A DNA stretch of 64,000 nucleotides, taken from Defluviitaleaceae bacterium (GTDB lineage: Bacteria > Bacillota > Clostridia > Lachnospirales > WQUN01). The translations under genes and the position numbers were made by a program. How positions within the stretch are numbered: the first letter of the stretch is position 1; each line of letters opens with the position of its first letter. Positions 35,552 to 43,036 of the stretch are shown here, piece after piece. Below the pieces are notes generated by a model. That model made no database searches. It saw only the letters and a program-made list of their open reading frames with translations, and was not told where the DNA came from. The stretch covers positions 37,191 to 101,190 of the forward strand of contig WRAN01000011.1 of NCBI GenBank assembly GCA_009780185.1, given 5' to 3'.

Positions 35552-36496
35552 ATGAAAGCTGACAAAACCACAGATAAAAAGGTGCAAGAAGGCGCTGAAA
35601 GGCGAGCGCGGTTTTCACGGTTTATGAATAAGGATGCTGTGGTAGGGTATATTTTTGCTTTGCCATTTATTATTGGTTTTCTTGGGCTTATGCTTATCCC
35701 AATGTTTATGTCTTTGTATTATTCCTTTACTAATCTGACTTTGGGGCGTATAGGCCATAGTTGGGTGGGTTTTGCCAACTATGTGCGCATGTTTAATGAT
35801 GCCCGGTTTTGGAACTCTATGGGGGTAACTTTTAGGTTTGTATTCCTAAGTGTGCCTGTGCGTATGGTCTTTGGGCTTCTTGTGGCCTATGTACTTACCC
35901 GGAAATATAAGGGTGTGCATGGTTACCGTGCTACTTATTATCTTCCTACATTGATTGGTGGTTCTATTGCTGTTGCCCTTGTCTGGGGGCAGCTTTTCCA
36001 GCGTGGCGGCGTTGTATATAACATTTTAGAGATGGCTGGAATAGGCGGTGTGCACTGGTTTGGAAGCCCTGTTTTGGCTCTTGTGCCCCTTATTCTTATG
36101 AATGTCTGGCAGTTTGGTGCGGCTATGATTATCTTTGCCGCCGGAATTAAAGATATCCCAGAAACTTATATCGAGGCTGCGGCTATTGACGGAGCCAATA
36201 AATTTCAAATCTTCTTTAAAGTTATTCTGCCATGTCTTACCCCGATAATTCTTTATAACCTGGTAATGCAGACTATTGCAGCATTTATGACATTTACCCA
36301 GGCTTTTATTATTACAGGTGGCGGCCCGGCTGAGGGTACTAATTTTATAGCCCTATATATTTATAACCACGCTTTCTCATGGCGCAATATGGGTTATGCC
36401 TCTGCAATGAGCTGGATTTTACTGATTATTGTGGCCTCGGTAACTGGGGTTATCCTTAAAACATCCAAACGCTGGACGTTCTATACTAACGAATAG
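35552..36496 (+). CDS. Sugar ABC transporter permease (MalF type)
   Basis: A 314-residue permease with six membrane spans after a charged N-terminal tail. The EAA loop that contacts the ATPase is YIEAAAIDGANKFQIFFKVILP (about residues 208-229). Start at 35552 follows GAGGTGAA. It pairs with the next gene; 11 bases separate them. No ATPase gene is in the operon, so a shared MsmK/UgpC-type ATPase from elsewhere is expected. Confidence 0.93.
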   Translation: MKADKTTDKKVQEGAERRARFSRFMNKDAVVGYIFALPFIIGFLGLMLIPMFMSLYYSFTNLTLGRIGHSWVGFANYVRMFNDARFWNSMGVTFRFVFLSVPVRMVFGLLVAYVLTRKYKGVHGYRATYYLPTLIGGSIAVALVWGQLFQRGGVVYNILEMAGIGGVHWFGSPVLALVPLILMNVWQFGAAMIIFAAGIKDIPETYIEAAAIDGANKFQIFFKVILPCLTPIILYNLVMQTIAAFMTFTQAFIITGGGPAEGTNFIALYIYNHAFSWRNMGYASAMSWILLIIVASVTGVILKTSKRWTFYTNE

Positions 36497-36507
36497 GAGG
36501 GGATGAG

Positions 36508-37365
36508 ATGACTAATCAAAGGGCTGTAACTAAGCGTAGGCTTACTATTATTGTGTATCATGTATTTGTGGCAATCTTTGGTTTTATAATGGTATATCCG
36601 GTGTTGTGGATGATTTCCGGTTCTCTTAAAACCAATGTTGAAATCGTGTCCGGTGCTCTTACTCTTATCCCTAGATATTGGCGGTGGGATAACTTTACTA
36701 CGGGCTGGGCTGGGTTTGCCGGGGTTAGCTTTGGGACTTTCTTCAGGAATTCTTTTATCATTTCTTCAATTTCTACGATTGGGGTAACTTTGAGTTCATC
36801 TTTTGTTGCATATTCCTTTGCCCGTATGCGCTTTAAGGGGCGGGTAATTTTGTTTACTATAATGCTTTCTACGATGATGATACCAGGCCAGGTAATTATG
36901 ATTCCTCAGTTTTTGATTTTCCATCGGCTGGGATTTGTCAATACCTTTATTCCGCTTACGGTACCGGCGTTTTTTGGCGGAGCGTTTTTTATCTTTCTTA
37001 TAATGCAGTTTATGGTTAGTATCCCAAAAGAGCTGGATGAAGCGGCTATCTGTGATGGGTGCAATAAGTATACGGTGTTTTTCCGTATAATTTTCCCGCT
37101 TTTGAAGCCGGCATTAATTACAACGGCCATTATTCAGTTTTACTGGGCATGGGATAATTTTATGGGGCCGCTGATTTATCTCAACAGCCCACGCTTATTT
37201 ACTGTTTCCCTGGCTCTACGGCTCTTTGCGGATACGGCTAGTATTACAGATTATGGTGCAATGTTCGCTATGTCTACATTGAGCCTTGTACCTGTGTTTG
37301 TTATGTTCTTATTTTTTAACAAGCATTTAGTTGAGGGTATCAATACTTCTGGGATTAAAGGATAA
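36508..37365 (+). CDS. Sugar ABC transporter permease (MalG type)
   Basis: A 285-residue permease with six spans. The EAA motif is ELDEAAICDGCNKYTVFFRI (about residues 177-196), and the C-terminal segment VEGINTSGIKG is typical of MalG-type subunits. It is preceded by AGGAGGGG. It forms the channel with the MalF-type partner upstream and is followed 14 bases later by the glycosidase-like gene. Confidence 0.93.
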   Translation: MTNQRAVTKRRLTIIVYHVFVAIFGFIMVYPVLWMISGSLKTNVEIVSGALTLIPRYWRWDNFTTGWAGFAGVSFGTFFRNSFIISSISTIGVTLSSSFVAYSFARMRFKGRVILFTIMLSTMMIPGQVIMIPQFLIFHRLGFVNTFIPLTVPAFFGGAFFIFLIMQFMVSIPKELDEAAICDGCNKYTVFFRIIFPLLKPALITTAIIQFYWAWDNFMGPLIYLNSPRLFTVSLALRLFADTASITDYGAMFAMSTLSLVPVFVMFLFFNKHLVEGINTSGIKG

Positions 37366-37378
37366 AGGACGGATTTGG

Positions 37379-39334
37379 ATGATCAACAGACAAGAGCTTA
37401 TTAATAGGCATAACCCTGTTTTGTCCACCGCGAACACAGATTCCCCATTGTCGGTTGGCAATGGGGAGTTTTGTTTTACGGCTGATATTACTGGGTTTCA
37501 GACACTTTATGATGAATATGAAAAAAATCACTTTCCACTTTGTACTATGAGTAATTGGGGATGGCATACCGCCCCAACAGGTGATGGGAAAATATATGAA
37601 TGGGAAGACTTAGAGCTTACTGCCTACGAACACGCAGGGCGCACAGTGCATTATCCTGTTGAGGCAAAGCCGGGTAACGAAGAGGTTTACCACTGGCTTA
37701 GGCATAACCCTCATAAATTTAACCTTGGGAGAGTAAGATTAATTCGAGCTAACGGTGTAGAAATTACATCAGAGGATATAACTGACACTTATCAAGAATT
37801 GGATTTATATACAGGTAAATTATCTAGCCGATTTAGATTGGATGGTGAGCTGGTAGAGGTGCTGACCATTTGTGATTCGGAAAGCGATACGGTAGCCTTT
37901 AGGATAAAAAGCCAGCATAAAGGGTTGGGTATAAGGCTAGATTTCCCATATGGTAACCACGAAACAAGCGGCTCAGACTGGGAAAGCCTGGACAAACACC
38001 TAACGACATGGGATGGTACTACCGCTCATAGGCGGATGGATGATGTGGAATACTATGTAGATTTGAATACTCACATGATTAATCCTATTAATCACGGATG
38101 CGAGATTTTTGGTGAAAATATTTGCTGTGCAATTCGTTTCTCTCCAGAAAACAAGTCAGCGCCCACTTTTGAAACGGTGCGGTCAAATGCTCACTTAGCT
38201 TGGGCAGAATTTTGGGGTGATGTGCGCCTGGCGGATTTCAGTAAAATAAATGACCCTCGCGCAAAGGAAATTGAACGGCGCATGGTGCTTTCATTATATC
38301 TTTTCAGGATTCAGGCCATGAGTAGCTTGCCCCCGGCAGAAACCGGGCTTACAGTTAATTCCTGGTATGGCCGATTCCATTCTGAGATGTATTTATGGAA
38401 CTCGGCATTTCTTCCTCTTTGGAGCTTAGGTGAAAAGCTAATGCCAAGCTTAGAATGGTACTACGGTATTATTCCACAAGCCAAAGCTCTAGCAAAAAGC
38501 AATGGTTACAGTGGTATACGCTGGCCAAAACAGCCAGCAAATACAGGACGGGAAGCCCCATCTCCCATTGCTCCACTTTTGGTATGGCAGCAGCCTCATG
38601 TAATTTACATGCTGGAATTGCTGTATCAAAACACATATAAGGAGCATAGTTTCCTGGAAAATCATTGGGATGTGGTTACGGAGCTGGCGGAATTTATGAC
38701 AAGCTTCCTGCATCTAGACGAAACAACAGGGAAATATGAAATGCTGCCTCCGTTAATTCCAGCTCAAGAGGTATACGACCCACTCACAGTAAAAAGCCCA
38801 ATGTTCGAAATGGAATACTTCCGCTTTGGCCTGGGTCTTGCATGTGAATGGGGTAAGCGGCTAGGCCACAATACCCAAAAATGGCAACATGTAATAGATA
38901 ATATCCCTGACCCAGCAATAAAAGATGGGCTATATCTAGGCCATGCTGAGTGCCCAGAAACCTATGAAAAATATAATAAAGACCATCCCATGATGACAGG
39001 TGCGTATGGACTGTTCAAAAGCCCACGAGTGCAGCCGGAAATCATGAAAGCCACGTTAGAAAAGGTGCTGGAGTGCTGGGAGCAAGAAACCATGTGGGGT
39101 TGGGACTATGCCATGATGGCTATGTGTGCAATCAGCCTGAGTGATAGCGAATTGGCAGTAGATCTTTTGCTATCCGATTCCCCCAAGAACCAATATGTAG
39201 CCAGCGGCAATAATTATCAGCGTACAAGAACCGACCTACCTCTATATTTGCCTGGAAACGGTTCATTGCTACTGGCACTGCCGCAATTATTTGCCAACCC
39301 GCCAAAAGGCTGGGAGATAGAAGAGGTGAAGTAA
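37379..39334 (+). CDS. Six-hairpin glycosidase-like protein, activity unknown
   Basis: This 651-residue cytoplasmic protein begins with a conserved-looking block, LINRHNPVLSTANTDSPLSVG then NGEFCFTADITGFQTLYDEY, followed by a beta-sandwich domain and an alpha/alpha-barrel with WNSAFLPLWSLGEKLMPSLE, ETMWGWDYAMMAMCAISLSD and LPLYLPGNGSLLLALPQLF, resembling GH65/GH95-type catalytic domains. I cannot assign a CAZy family or a catalytic acid with certainty. It is 14 bases after the permease and directly abuts the GH10 gene, so it should act on the same imported oligosaccharide. The start at 37379 follows AAAGGAC. Confidence 0.6.
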   Translation: MINRQELINRHNPVLSTANTDSPLSVGNGEFCFTADITGFQTLYDEYEKNHFPLCTMSNWGWHTAPTGDGKIYEWEDLELTAYEHAGRTVHYPVEAKPGNEEVYHWLRHNPHKFNLGRVRLIRANGVEITSEDITDTYQELDLYTGKLSSRFRLDGELVEVLTICDSESDTVAFRIKSQHKGLGIRLDFPYGNHETSGSDWESLDKHLTTWDGTTAHRRMDDVEYYVDLNTHMINPINHGCEIFGENICCAIRFSPENKSAPTFETVRSNAHLAWAEFWGDVRLADFSKINDPRAKEIERRMVLSLYLFRIQAMSSLPPAETGLTVNSWYGRFHSEMYLWNSAFLPLWSLGEKLMPSLEWYYGIIPQAKALAKSNGYSGIRWPKQPANTGREAPSPIAPLLVWQQPHVIYMLELLYQNTYKEHSFLENHWDVVTELAEFMTSFLHLDETTGKYEMLPPLIPAQEVYDPLTVKSPMFEMEYFRFGLGLACEWGKRLGHNTQKWQHVIDNIPDPAIKDGLYLGHAECPETYEKYNKDHPMMTGAYGLFKSPRVQPEIMKATLEKVLECWEQETMWGWDYAMMAMCAISLSDSELAVDLLLSDSPKNQYVASGNNYQRTRTDLPLYLPGNGSLLLALPQLFANPPKGWEIEEVK

Positions 39335-40822
39335 ATGGAGTGGATAAAAGTAAGAATAGACGGCTCCGGAGGCGTAGCCCAAGATGAAGCTGTGCTAAAA
39401 ACACTATACGCCAGTGATATGGAATTTGAGCCTGACGAAAGACGCTTGCGTATTCTGCCTGATGGAATAGCAGAACTTGCCGTAACCCGCAAGCCCTACA
39501 TGCTTCATGTAAAACTAAAAATACCTATGTATGGTGTGATTTGGGTAATGGCTCATAACTTTGGCCAAGGATATACAGGGGACTTTGTAGATTTTGTAAC
39601 AGAAGCTATTCGCACATATATATACGAAGCAAAAGAGCGCAGCAAAGATATAGTTCTTTCCGTAGCCGCCCAAGCTCACTTGGATGCCGCAGTAGAATAT
39701 GAGCATATTGCAAACCGAGGCACAGACACAGGAGAAAATAGATTATATGCCCTATCCCATGCTATCTATGCAGCAGAAGCCGCGCTATTTGAGTCCTCCA
39801 TGGCAAAGGCCTATGCAAATCCCCGCGCTGATTTGCGCATGGGCTGCAATTTCTTTAAATACACTTCCCCAGGGGCGAGATATGCAAAATATTTTTCTCA
39901 AGTTTTTGACTTTGCCAGCCTGCCCTTTTATGCCGGAAGAACTGTCCCGGAAAAAGGCCGATACACTTACGAGTACATCGACAATGCATTGTCATTTTTA
40001 GAATCAGCCAATATCACCCCAAAAGGACACCCATTATGGTTTGGCCATGCAGGGGTGAACCCACAGTGGCTTTATAATCAGACTTTTGAGGATTTGAAGA
40101 AATCTGCAAAGGAAATAGCTACCCACCATGTAAGTGCCTACAAAGGCCGGGTAGATATTTGGGATTCTATGAACGAAGCCCATGATTGGGCCAATTGTTT
40201 TGAGCTAAACCAAAGTCAGTTAATAGAACTAACCCGTGTCTGCTGCAGCGCTCTTAGGGAGGCGAATGGCAACGCCACTTCCATTGTAAATATCTGTCTG
40301 CCTTTTGCGGAGTATGTAGCCGGAAGATATAACTGCTATGGTGCCCTTCCGGAGCGCCTAATGTCATCACGAGCTTATATAGCTACTCTTGTAGAAAAAG
40401 ATATAGACTTCGATGTCGTAGGCATCCAGCTATACTTCCCGGCAAGAGATATGGTGGCTGTGGATCGTATGCTGGATGTGTTTAAGGCATTTGGAAAGCC
40501 TGTCCATATTACAGAAATGGGGGTTAACGGCGGCACCCGTGGAAAAGGAGCTGGTACATCCAGTAGCAGCACATGGGCATATCAGCAGCTAAGTATGTCC
40601 GAAGGGCTATGGCATAACGGGTGGAACGAAGTTACCCAAGCAGATTGGATGGAGCAATTTTATACTCTATGTGCTGCTAGAGAAGAAATAAAGGCATTGA
40701 CCTGGTGGGATTTTATAGAGCCGTCTTTCTCCGGAAACGGGGCATTTTTGTATGAAGATGAAATGCCTAGGGAGATATTCTTCCGGCTTGGGGCGCTTAA
40801 GAAGCGTTTAGTGCAAAAATAG
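39335..40822 (+). CDS. Glycoside hydrolase family 10-like endo-beta-1,4-xylanase, cytoplasmic
   Basis: A 495-residue protein without signal peptide. Residues ~1-165 form an extra N-terminal beta/alpha region; the GH10 TIM barrel follows. The acid/base glutamate is in DIWDSMNEAHDW (about residue 278, beside the usual Asn) and the nucleophile in VHITEMGVNGG (about 392). The latter replaces the common TELD. Intracellular GH10 enzymes cleave short imported xylo-oligosaccharides. The ATG follows the previous stop with no gap (TAAATG), showing translational coupling. It is the last gene of the operon. Confidence 0.82.
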   Translation: MEWIKVRIDGSGGVAQDEAVLKTLYASDMEFEPDERRLRILPDGIAELAVTRKPYMLHVKLKIPMYGVIWVMAHNFGQGYTGDFVDFVTEAIRTYIYEAKERSKDIVLSVAAQAHLDAAVEYEHIANRGTDTGENRLYALSHAIYAAEAALFESSMAKAYANPRADLRMGCNFFKYTSPGARYAKYFSQVFDFASLPFYAGRTVPEKGRYTYEYIDNALSFLESANITPKGHPLWFGHAGVNPQWLYNQTFEDLKKSAKEIATHHVSAYKGRVDIWDSMNEAHDWANCFELNQSQLIELTRVCCSALREANGNATSIVNICLPFAEYVAGRYNCYGALPERLMSSRAYIATLVEKDIDFDVVGIQLYFPARDMVAVDRMLDVFKAFGKPVHITEMGVNGGTRGKGAGTSSSSTWAYQQLSMSEGLWHNGWNEVTQADWMEQFYTLCAAREEIKALTWWDFIEPSFSGNGAFLYEDEMPREIFFRLGALKKRLVQK

Positions 40823-40843
40823 TACAGAAAACTTAAAAAAGAT

Positions 40844-40872
40844 TTGCCACGTAAGCAAAACTCTGGTATTAT
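40844..40872 (+). promoter_or_regulatory. Promoter of the rimP-nusA-infB operon
   Basis: TTGCCA (40844-40849), exactly 17 bases, TATTAT (40867-40872). It lies just after the GH10 stop codon and 140 bases ahead of rimP, leaving a leader of about 130 bases. Confidence 0.75.
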
Positions 40873-40907
40873 AGTTCTACTAATAAGTTCATAACTCACA
40901 AAATAGG

Positions 40908-40938
40908 AAGAGCGGGTGCCAACCCGCTCTTATCTTTT
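40908..40938 (+). terminator. Leader terminator/attenuator ahead of rimP
   Basis: AAGAGCGGGT (40908-40917) and ACCCGCTCTT (40922-40931) form a perfect 10-base stem with a 4-base loop, followed by ATCTTTTG. It lies downstream of the promoter at 40844 and before rimP, so it either terminates upstream read-through or controls the operon. A second stem, GGCGGT/ACCGCC, is at 40961-40983. Confidence 0.8.
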
Positions 40939-41007
40939 GTCTATCGTTAACCGTCTATAAGGCGGTACTATGGCGAAACCGCCACAAAAATAGGAAAGGA
41001 CGGCTCT

Positions 41008-41469
41008 ATGTCGGCACCTAAATTAGAAAGCATTGTAAACCTACTTGCCCCAGTGATAGAAACCGAGGGGGTAAACCTATACGACTTGGAGTTTGTAAAA
41101 GAAGGCAGTGACCGTATCCTACGGTTATATATAGATAAGGAGTCTGGGGTAGACTTGGAAGACTGTGAAAGGGTAAGTCGTGCAGCCGAAGAAGTGTTAG
41201 ATGCCCACGACCCCATCCCTACGGCTTACTTTTTAGAGGTAAGCTCCCCAGGAGTAGAGAGAAAACTGTCAAAACCTGAGCACTACACACGGTATATAGG
41301 CCACAAAATAGCTCTAAAACTATATGGCCCTCAAGATGGCCGAAAGAAGTTCACAGGGGAATTAACAAGATATGAAAATAATACGTTAACCCTAACAGAA
41401 GAAGATGGCACCCAGCACCGATTCCAGCAATCTCAAATAGGAGGCTGCAAACTGGTGGTATTCGACTAA
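41008..41469 (+). CDS. rimP: Ribosome maturation factor RimP
   Basis: The 153-residue protein helps assemble the 30S subunit. Recognised parts are an N-terminal alpha/beta domain with LYDLEFVKEGSDRILRLYID (about residues 24-43), GVDLEDCERVSRAAEEVLD, the conserved YFLEVSSPGVERKL (about 73) and a C-terminal SH3-like domain. AGGAAAGGA precedes the ATG. It opens the nusA-infB operon as in most bacteria. Confidence 0.96.
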   Translation: MSAPKLESIVNLLAPVIETEGVNLYDLEFVKEGSDRILRLYIDKESGVDLEDCERVSRAAEEVLDAHDPIPTAYFLEVSSPGVERKLSKPEHYTRYIGHKIALKLYGPQDGRKKFTGELTRYENNTLTLTEEDGTQHRFQQSQIGGCKLVVFD

Positions 41470-41493
41470 CATTCAGAAGGAGGAGCCAAGACA

Positions 41494-42774
41494 ATGGATA
41501 GCGGCAGAGAACTCATCGAAGCATTATCAATGGTGTCCCAGGAGAGAGGAATAGATAAAGAAGTAATATTTGAAGCTATAGAAGCATCTCTTGTATCAGC
41601 CTGTAAAAAGCAGTTTGGCCTTAATACAGAAATCCGCGTAGTAGTAGATCGTGAAACCGGGGCATACACAGTAATGGCTAAGAAGACAATCGTAGAGATA
41701 GTAGAAGACGAAGAAGTTCAAATAAGCCTAAAAGATGCCCGTACAATAAATAATGCAGTAGAACTAGGGGATGAAATAGAGATAATAGTAACCCCAAAAA
41801 ACTTTGGTCGTATCTCAGCTCAAACCGCAAAGCAGGTAGTAACCCAAAAATTCCGCGAAGCAGAGCGGGAGATTCTATATAACGAATTTATTACCAAGGA
41901 AAACGAAATGGTAACCGCCGTAGTACAGCGCCAAGATAGGCGGAACGTAATAGTAAGCCTAGGCCGTTTAGAGGCCAATCTTATCCCAAGCGAGCAAATA
42001 CCGAGAGAGCGCTATAATTTTTCTGACCGGATAAAGGTCTATATATCGGAAGTAAAGCAAAACTCCAAAGGCCCGATAGTAAATATATCCCGTACTCACC
42101 CAGAGCTATTAAAGCGTCTGTTTGAGCAGGAAGTGCCGGAGATATATGACGGAACTGTAGAGATAAAAGCTATAGCTCGTGAACCTGGCAGCCGCAGCAA
42201 GGTAGCGGTGTATTCTGCGCAGCCCAATGTTGACCCAATAGGTGCATGTGTAGGCCAATCCGGGCACAGGGTAAACCTAATAAGTAGCGAGCTTAGAGGT
42301 GAAAGACTCGATATCATCCAGTGGAGTGAAGATCCCGCCACATTTATTTCCTCGGCTCTTAGCCCTTCTAAAGTAGTGCAGGTGGTTCTAAGTCCATATG
42401 AAAACGCCGCCAAAGTAGTAGTGCCTGATACCCAGCTATCCCTTGCCATAGGCAAAGAAGGTCAAAATGCCCGTCTAGCCGCCAGGCTTACAGGCTGGAG
42501 CATAGATATAAAAAGTGAATCACAAGTTGAAGGTACAGATTTCTTGGTGTTCCCAGTGGTAGAAAGGCCGGTGGAAGAAGCCTATGAAGACGGATACTAC
42601 TACGAAGACGGTGAATACTACGAAGAAGAAGGCGAGTACTACGAAGATGGTGAATACTACGAAGAAGAAGGCGAGTACTATGAAGACGAATACTACGATG
42701 ATGAATACTACGAATACTATGACCCAGCCGCAGAAGGCGAACCAGCAACTGAAGACCCGCCACCAGCCACTTAG
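41494..42774 (+). CDS. nusA: Transcription elongation/termination factor NusA with an acidic tyrosine-rich tail
   Basis: NusA binds RNA polymerase and nascent RNA. Residues ~1-125 are the N-terminal domain (ELIEALSMVSQERGIDKE), ~130-200 an S1 domain and ~205-345 two KH domains (KVAVYSAQPNVDPIGACVG, LSLAIGKEGQNARLAARLTG). After residue ~360 a tail of about 50 residues is made almost only of Tyr, Glu, Asp and Gly, with a 13-residue unit (EYYEEEGEYYEDG) repeated twice from a 39-base DNA repeat at 42613 and 42652. The last 56 bases overlap the ylxR start. AAGGAGGAG lies upstream of the ATG. Confidence 0.96.
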   Translation: MDSGRELIEALSMVSQERGIDKEVIFEAIEASLVSACKKQFGLNTEIRVVVDRETGAYTVMAKKTIVEIVEDEEVQISLKDARTINNAVELGDEIEIIVTPKNFGRISAQTAKQVVTQKFREAEREILYNEFITKENEMVTAVVQRQDRRNVIVSLGRLEANLIPSEQIPRERYNFSDRIKVYISEVKQNSKGPIVNISRTHPELLKRLFEQEVPEIYDGTVEIKAIAREPGSRSKVAVYSAQPNVDPIGACVGQSGHRVNLISSELRGERLDIIQWSEDPATFISSALSPSKVVQVVLSPYENAAKVVVPDTQLSLAIGKEGQNARLAARLTGWSIDIKSESQVEGTDFLVFPVVERPVEEAYEDGYYYEDGEYYEEEGEYYEDGEYYEEEGEYYEDEYYDDEYYEYYDPAAEGEPATEDPPPAT

Positions 42775-43018
42775 GCGTTGCGTTGGTTGTAAAGAAATGA
42801 AAGAGAAATCCCAGGTAATACGGATTTCTCTCGGCAAAGATGGCGATATGAATGTTGATCCCACAGGCAAGATGCATGGAAGAGCGGCGTATATATGCCA
42901 AAACAGCTCCTGCCTGGAAAGTGCAAAAAAAATTAGGGGATTAGAGCGCTCCTTTAAGCGTTCGGTACCCCCTGAAATATATGAAGAAATAGCAAAACAG
43001 ATGGAAATGTTTTTGTAA
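42719..43018 (+). CDS. ylxR: YlxR family RNA-binding protein
   Basis: This small protein has the family core RRCVGCKEMKEKSQVIRI (about residues 19-36), then GRAAYICQNSSCLESAKKI, and a basic helix. Family members bind RNA and sit between nusA and infB. The start at 42719 lies within the nusA tail and gives 99 residues, the usual size; the frame stays open further upstream only because it reads the repeat DNA in another frame. No clear ribosome-binding site is seen, so coupling to nusA translation is likely. The usual L7Ae-like ylxQ gene does not follow. Confidence 0.88.
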   Translation: MTQPQKANQQLKTRHQPLRRCVGCKEMKEKSQVIRISLGKDGDMNVDPTGKMHGRAAYICQNSSCLESAKKIRGLERSFKRSVPPEIYEEIAKQMEMFL

Positions 43019-43036
43019 TAATCCGGAGGTGGCTTG

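Noticed and set aside
37331..37378. Upstream start of the six-hairpin gene overlapping the permease
   Set aside because: The start at 37379 has AAAGGAC nearby; the earlier one lies inside the conserved C-terminus of the permease.
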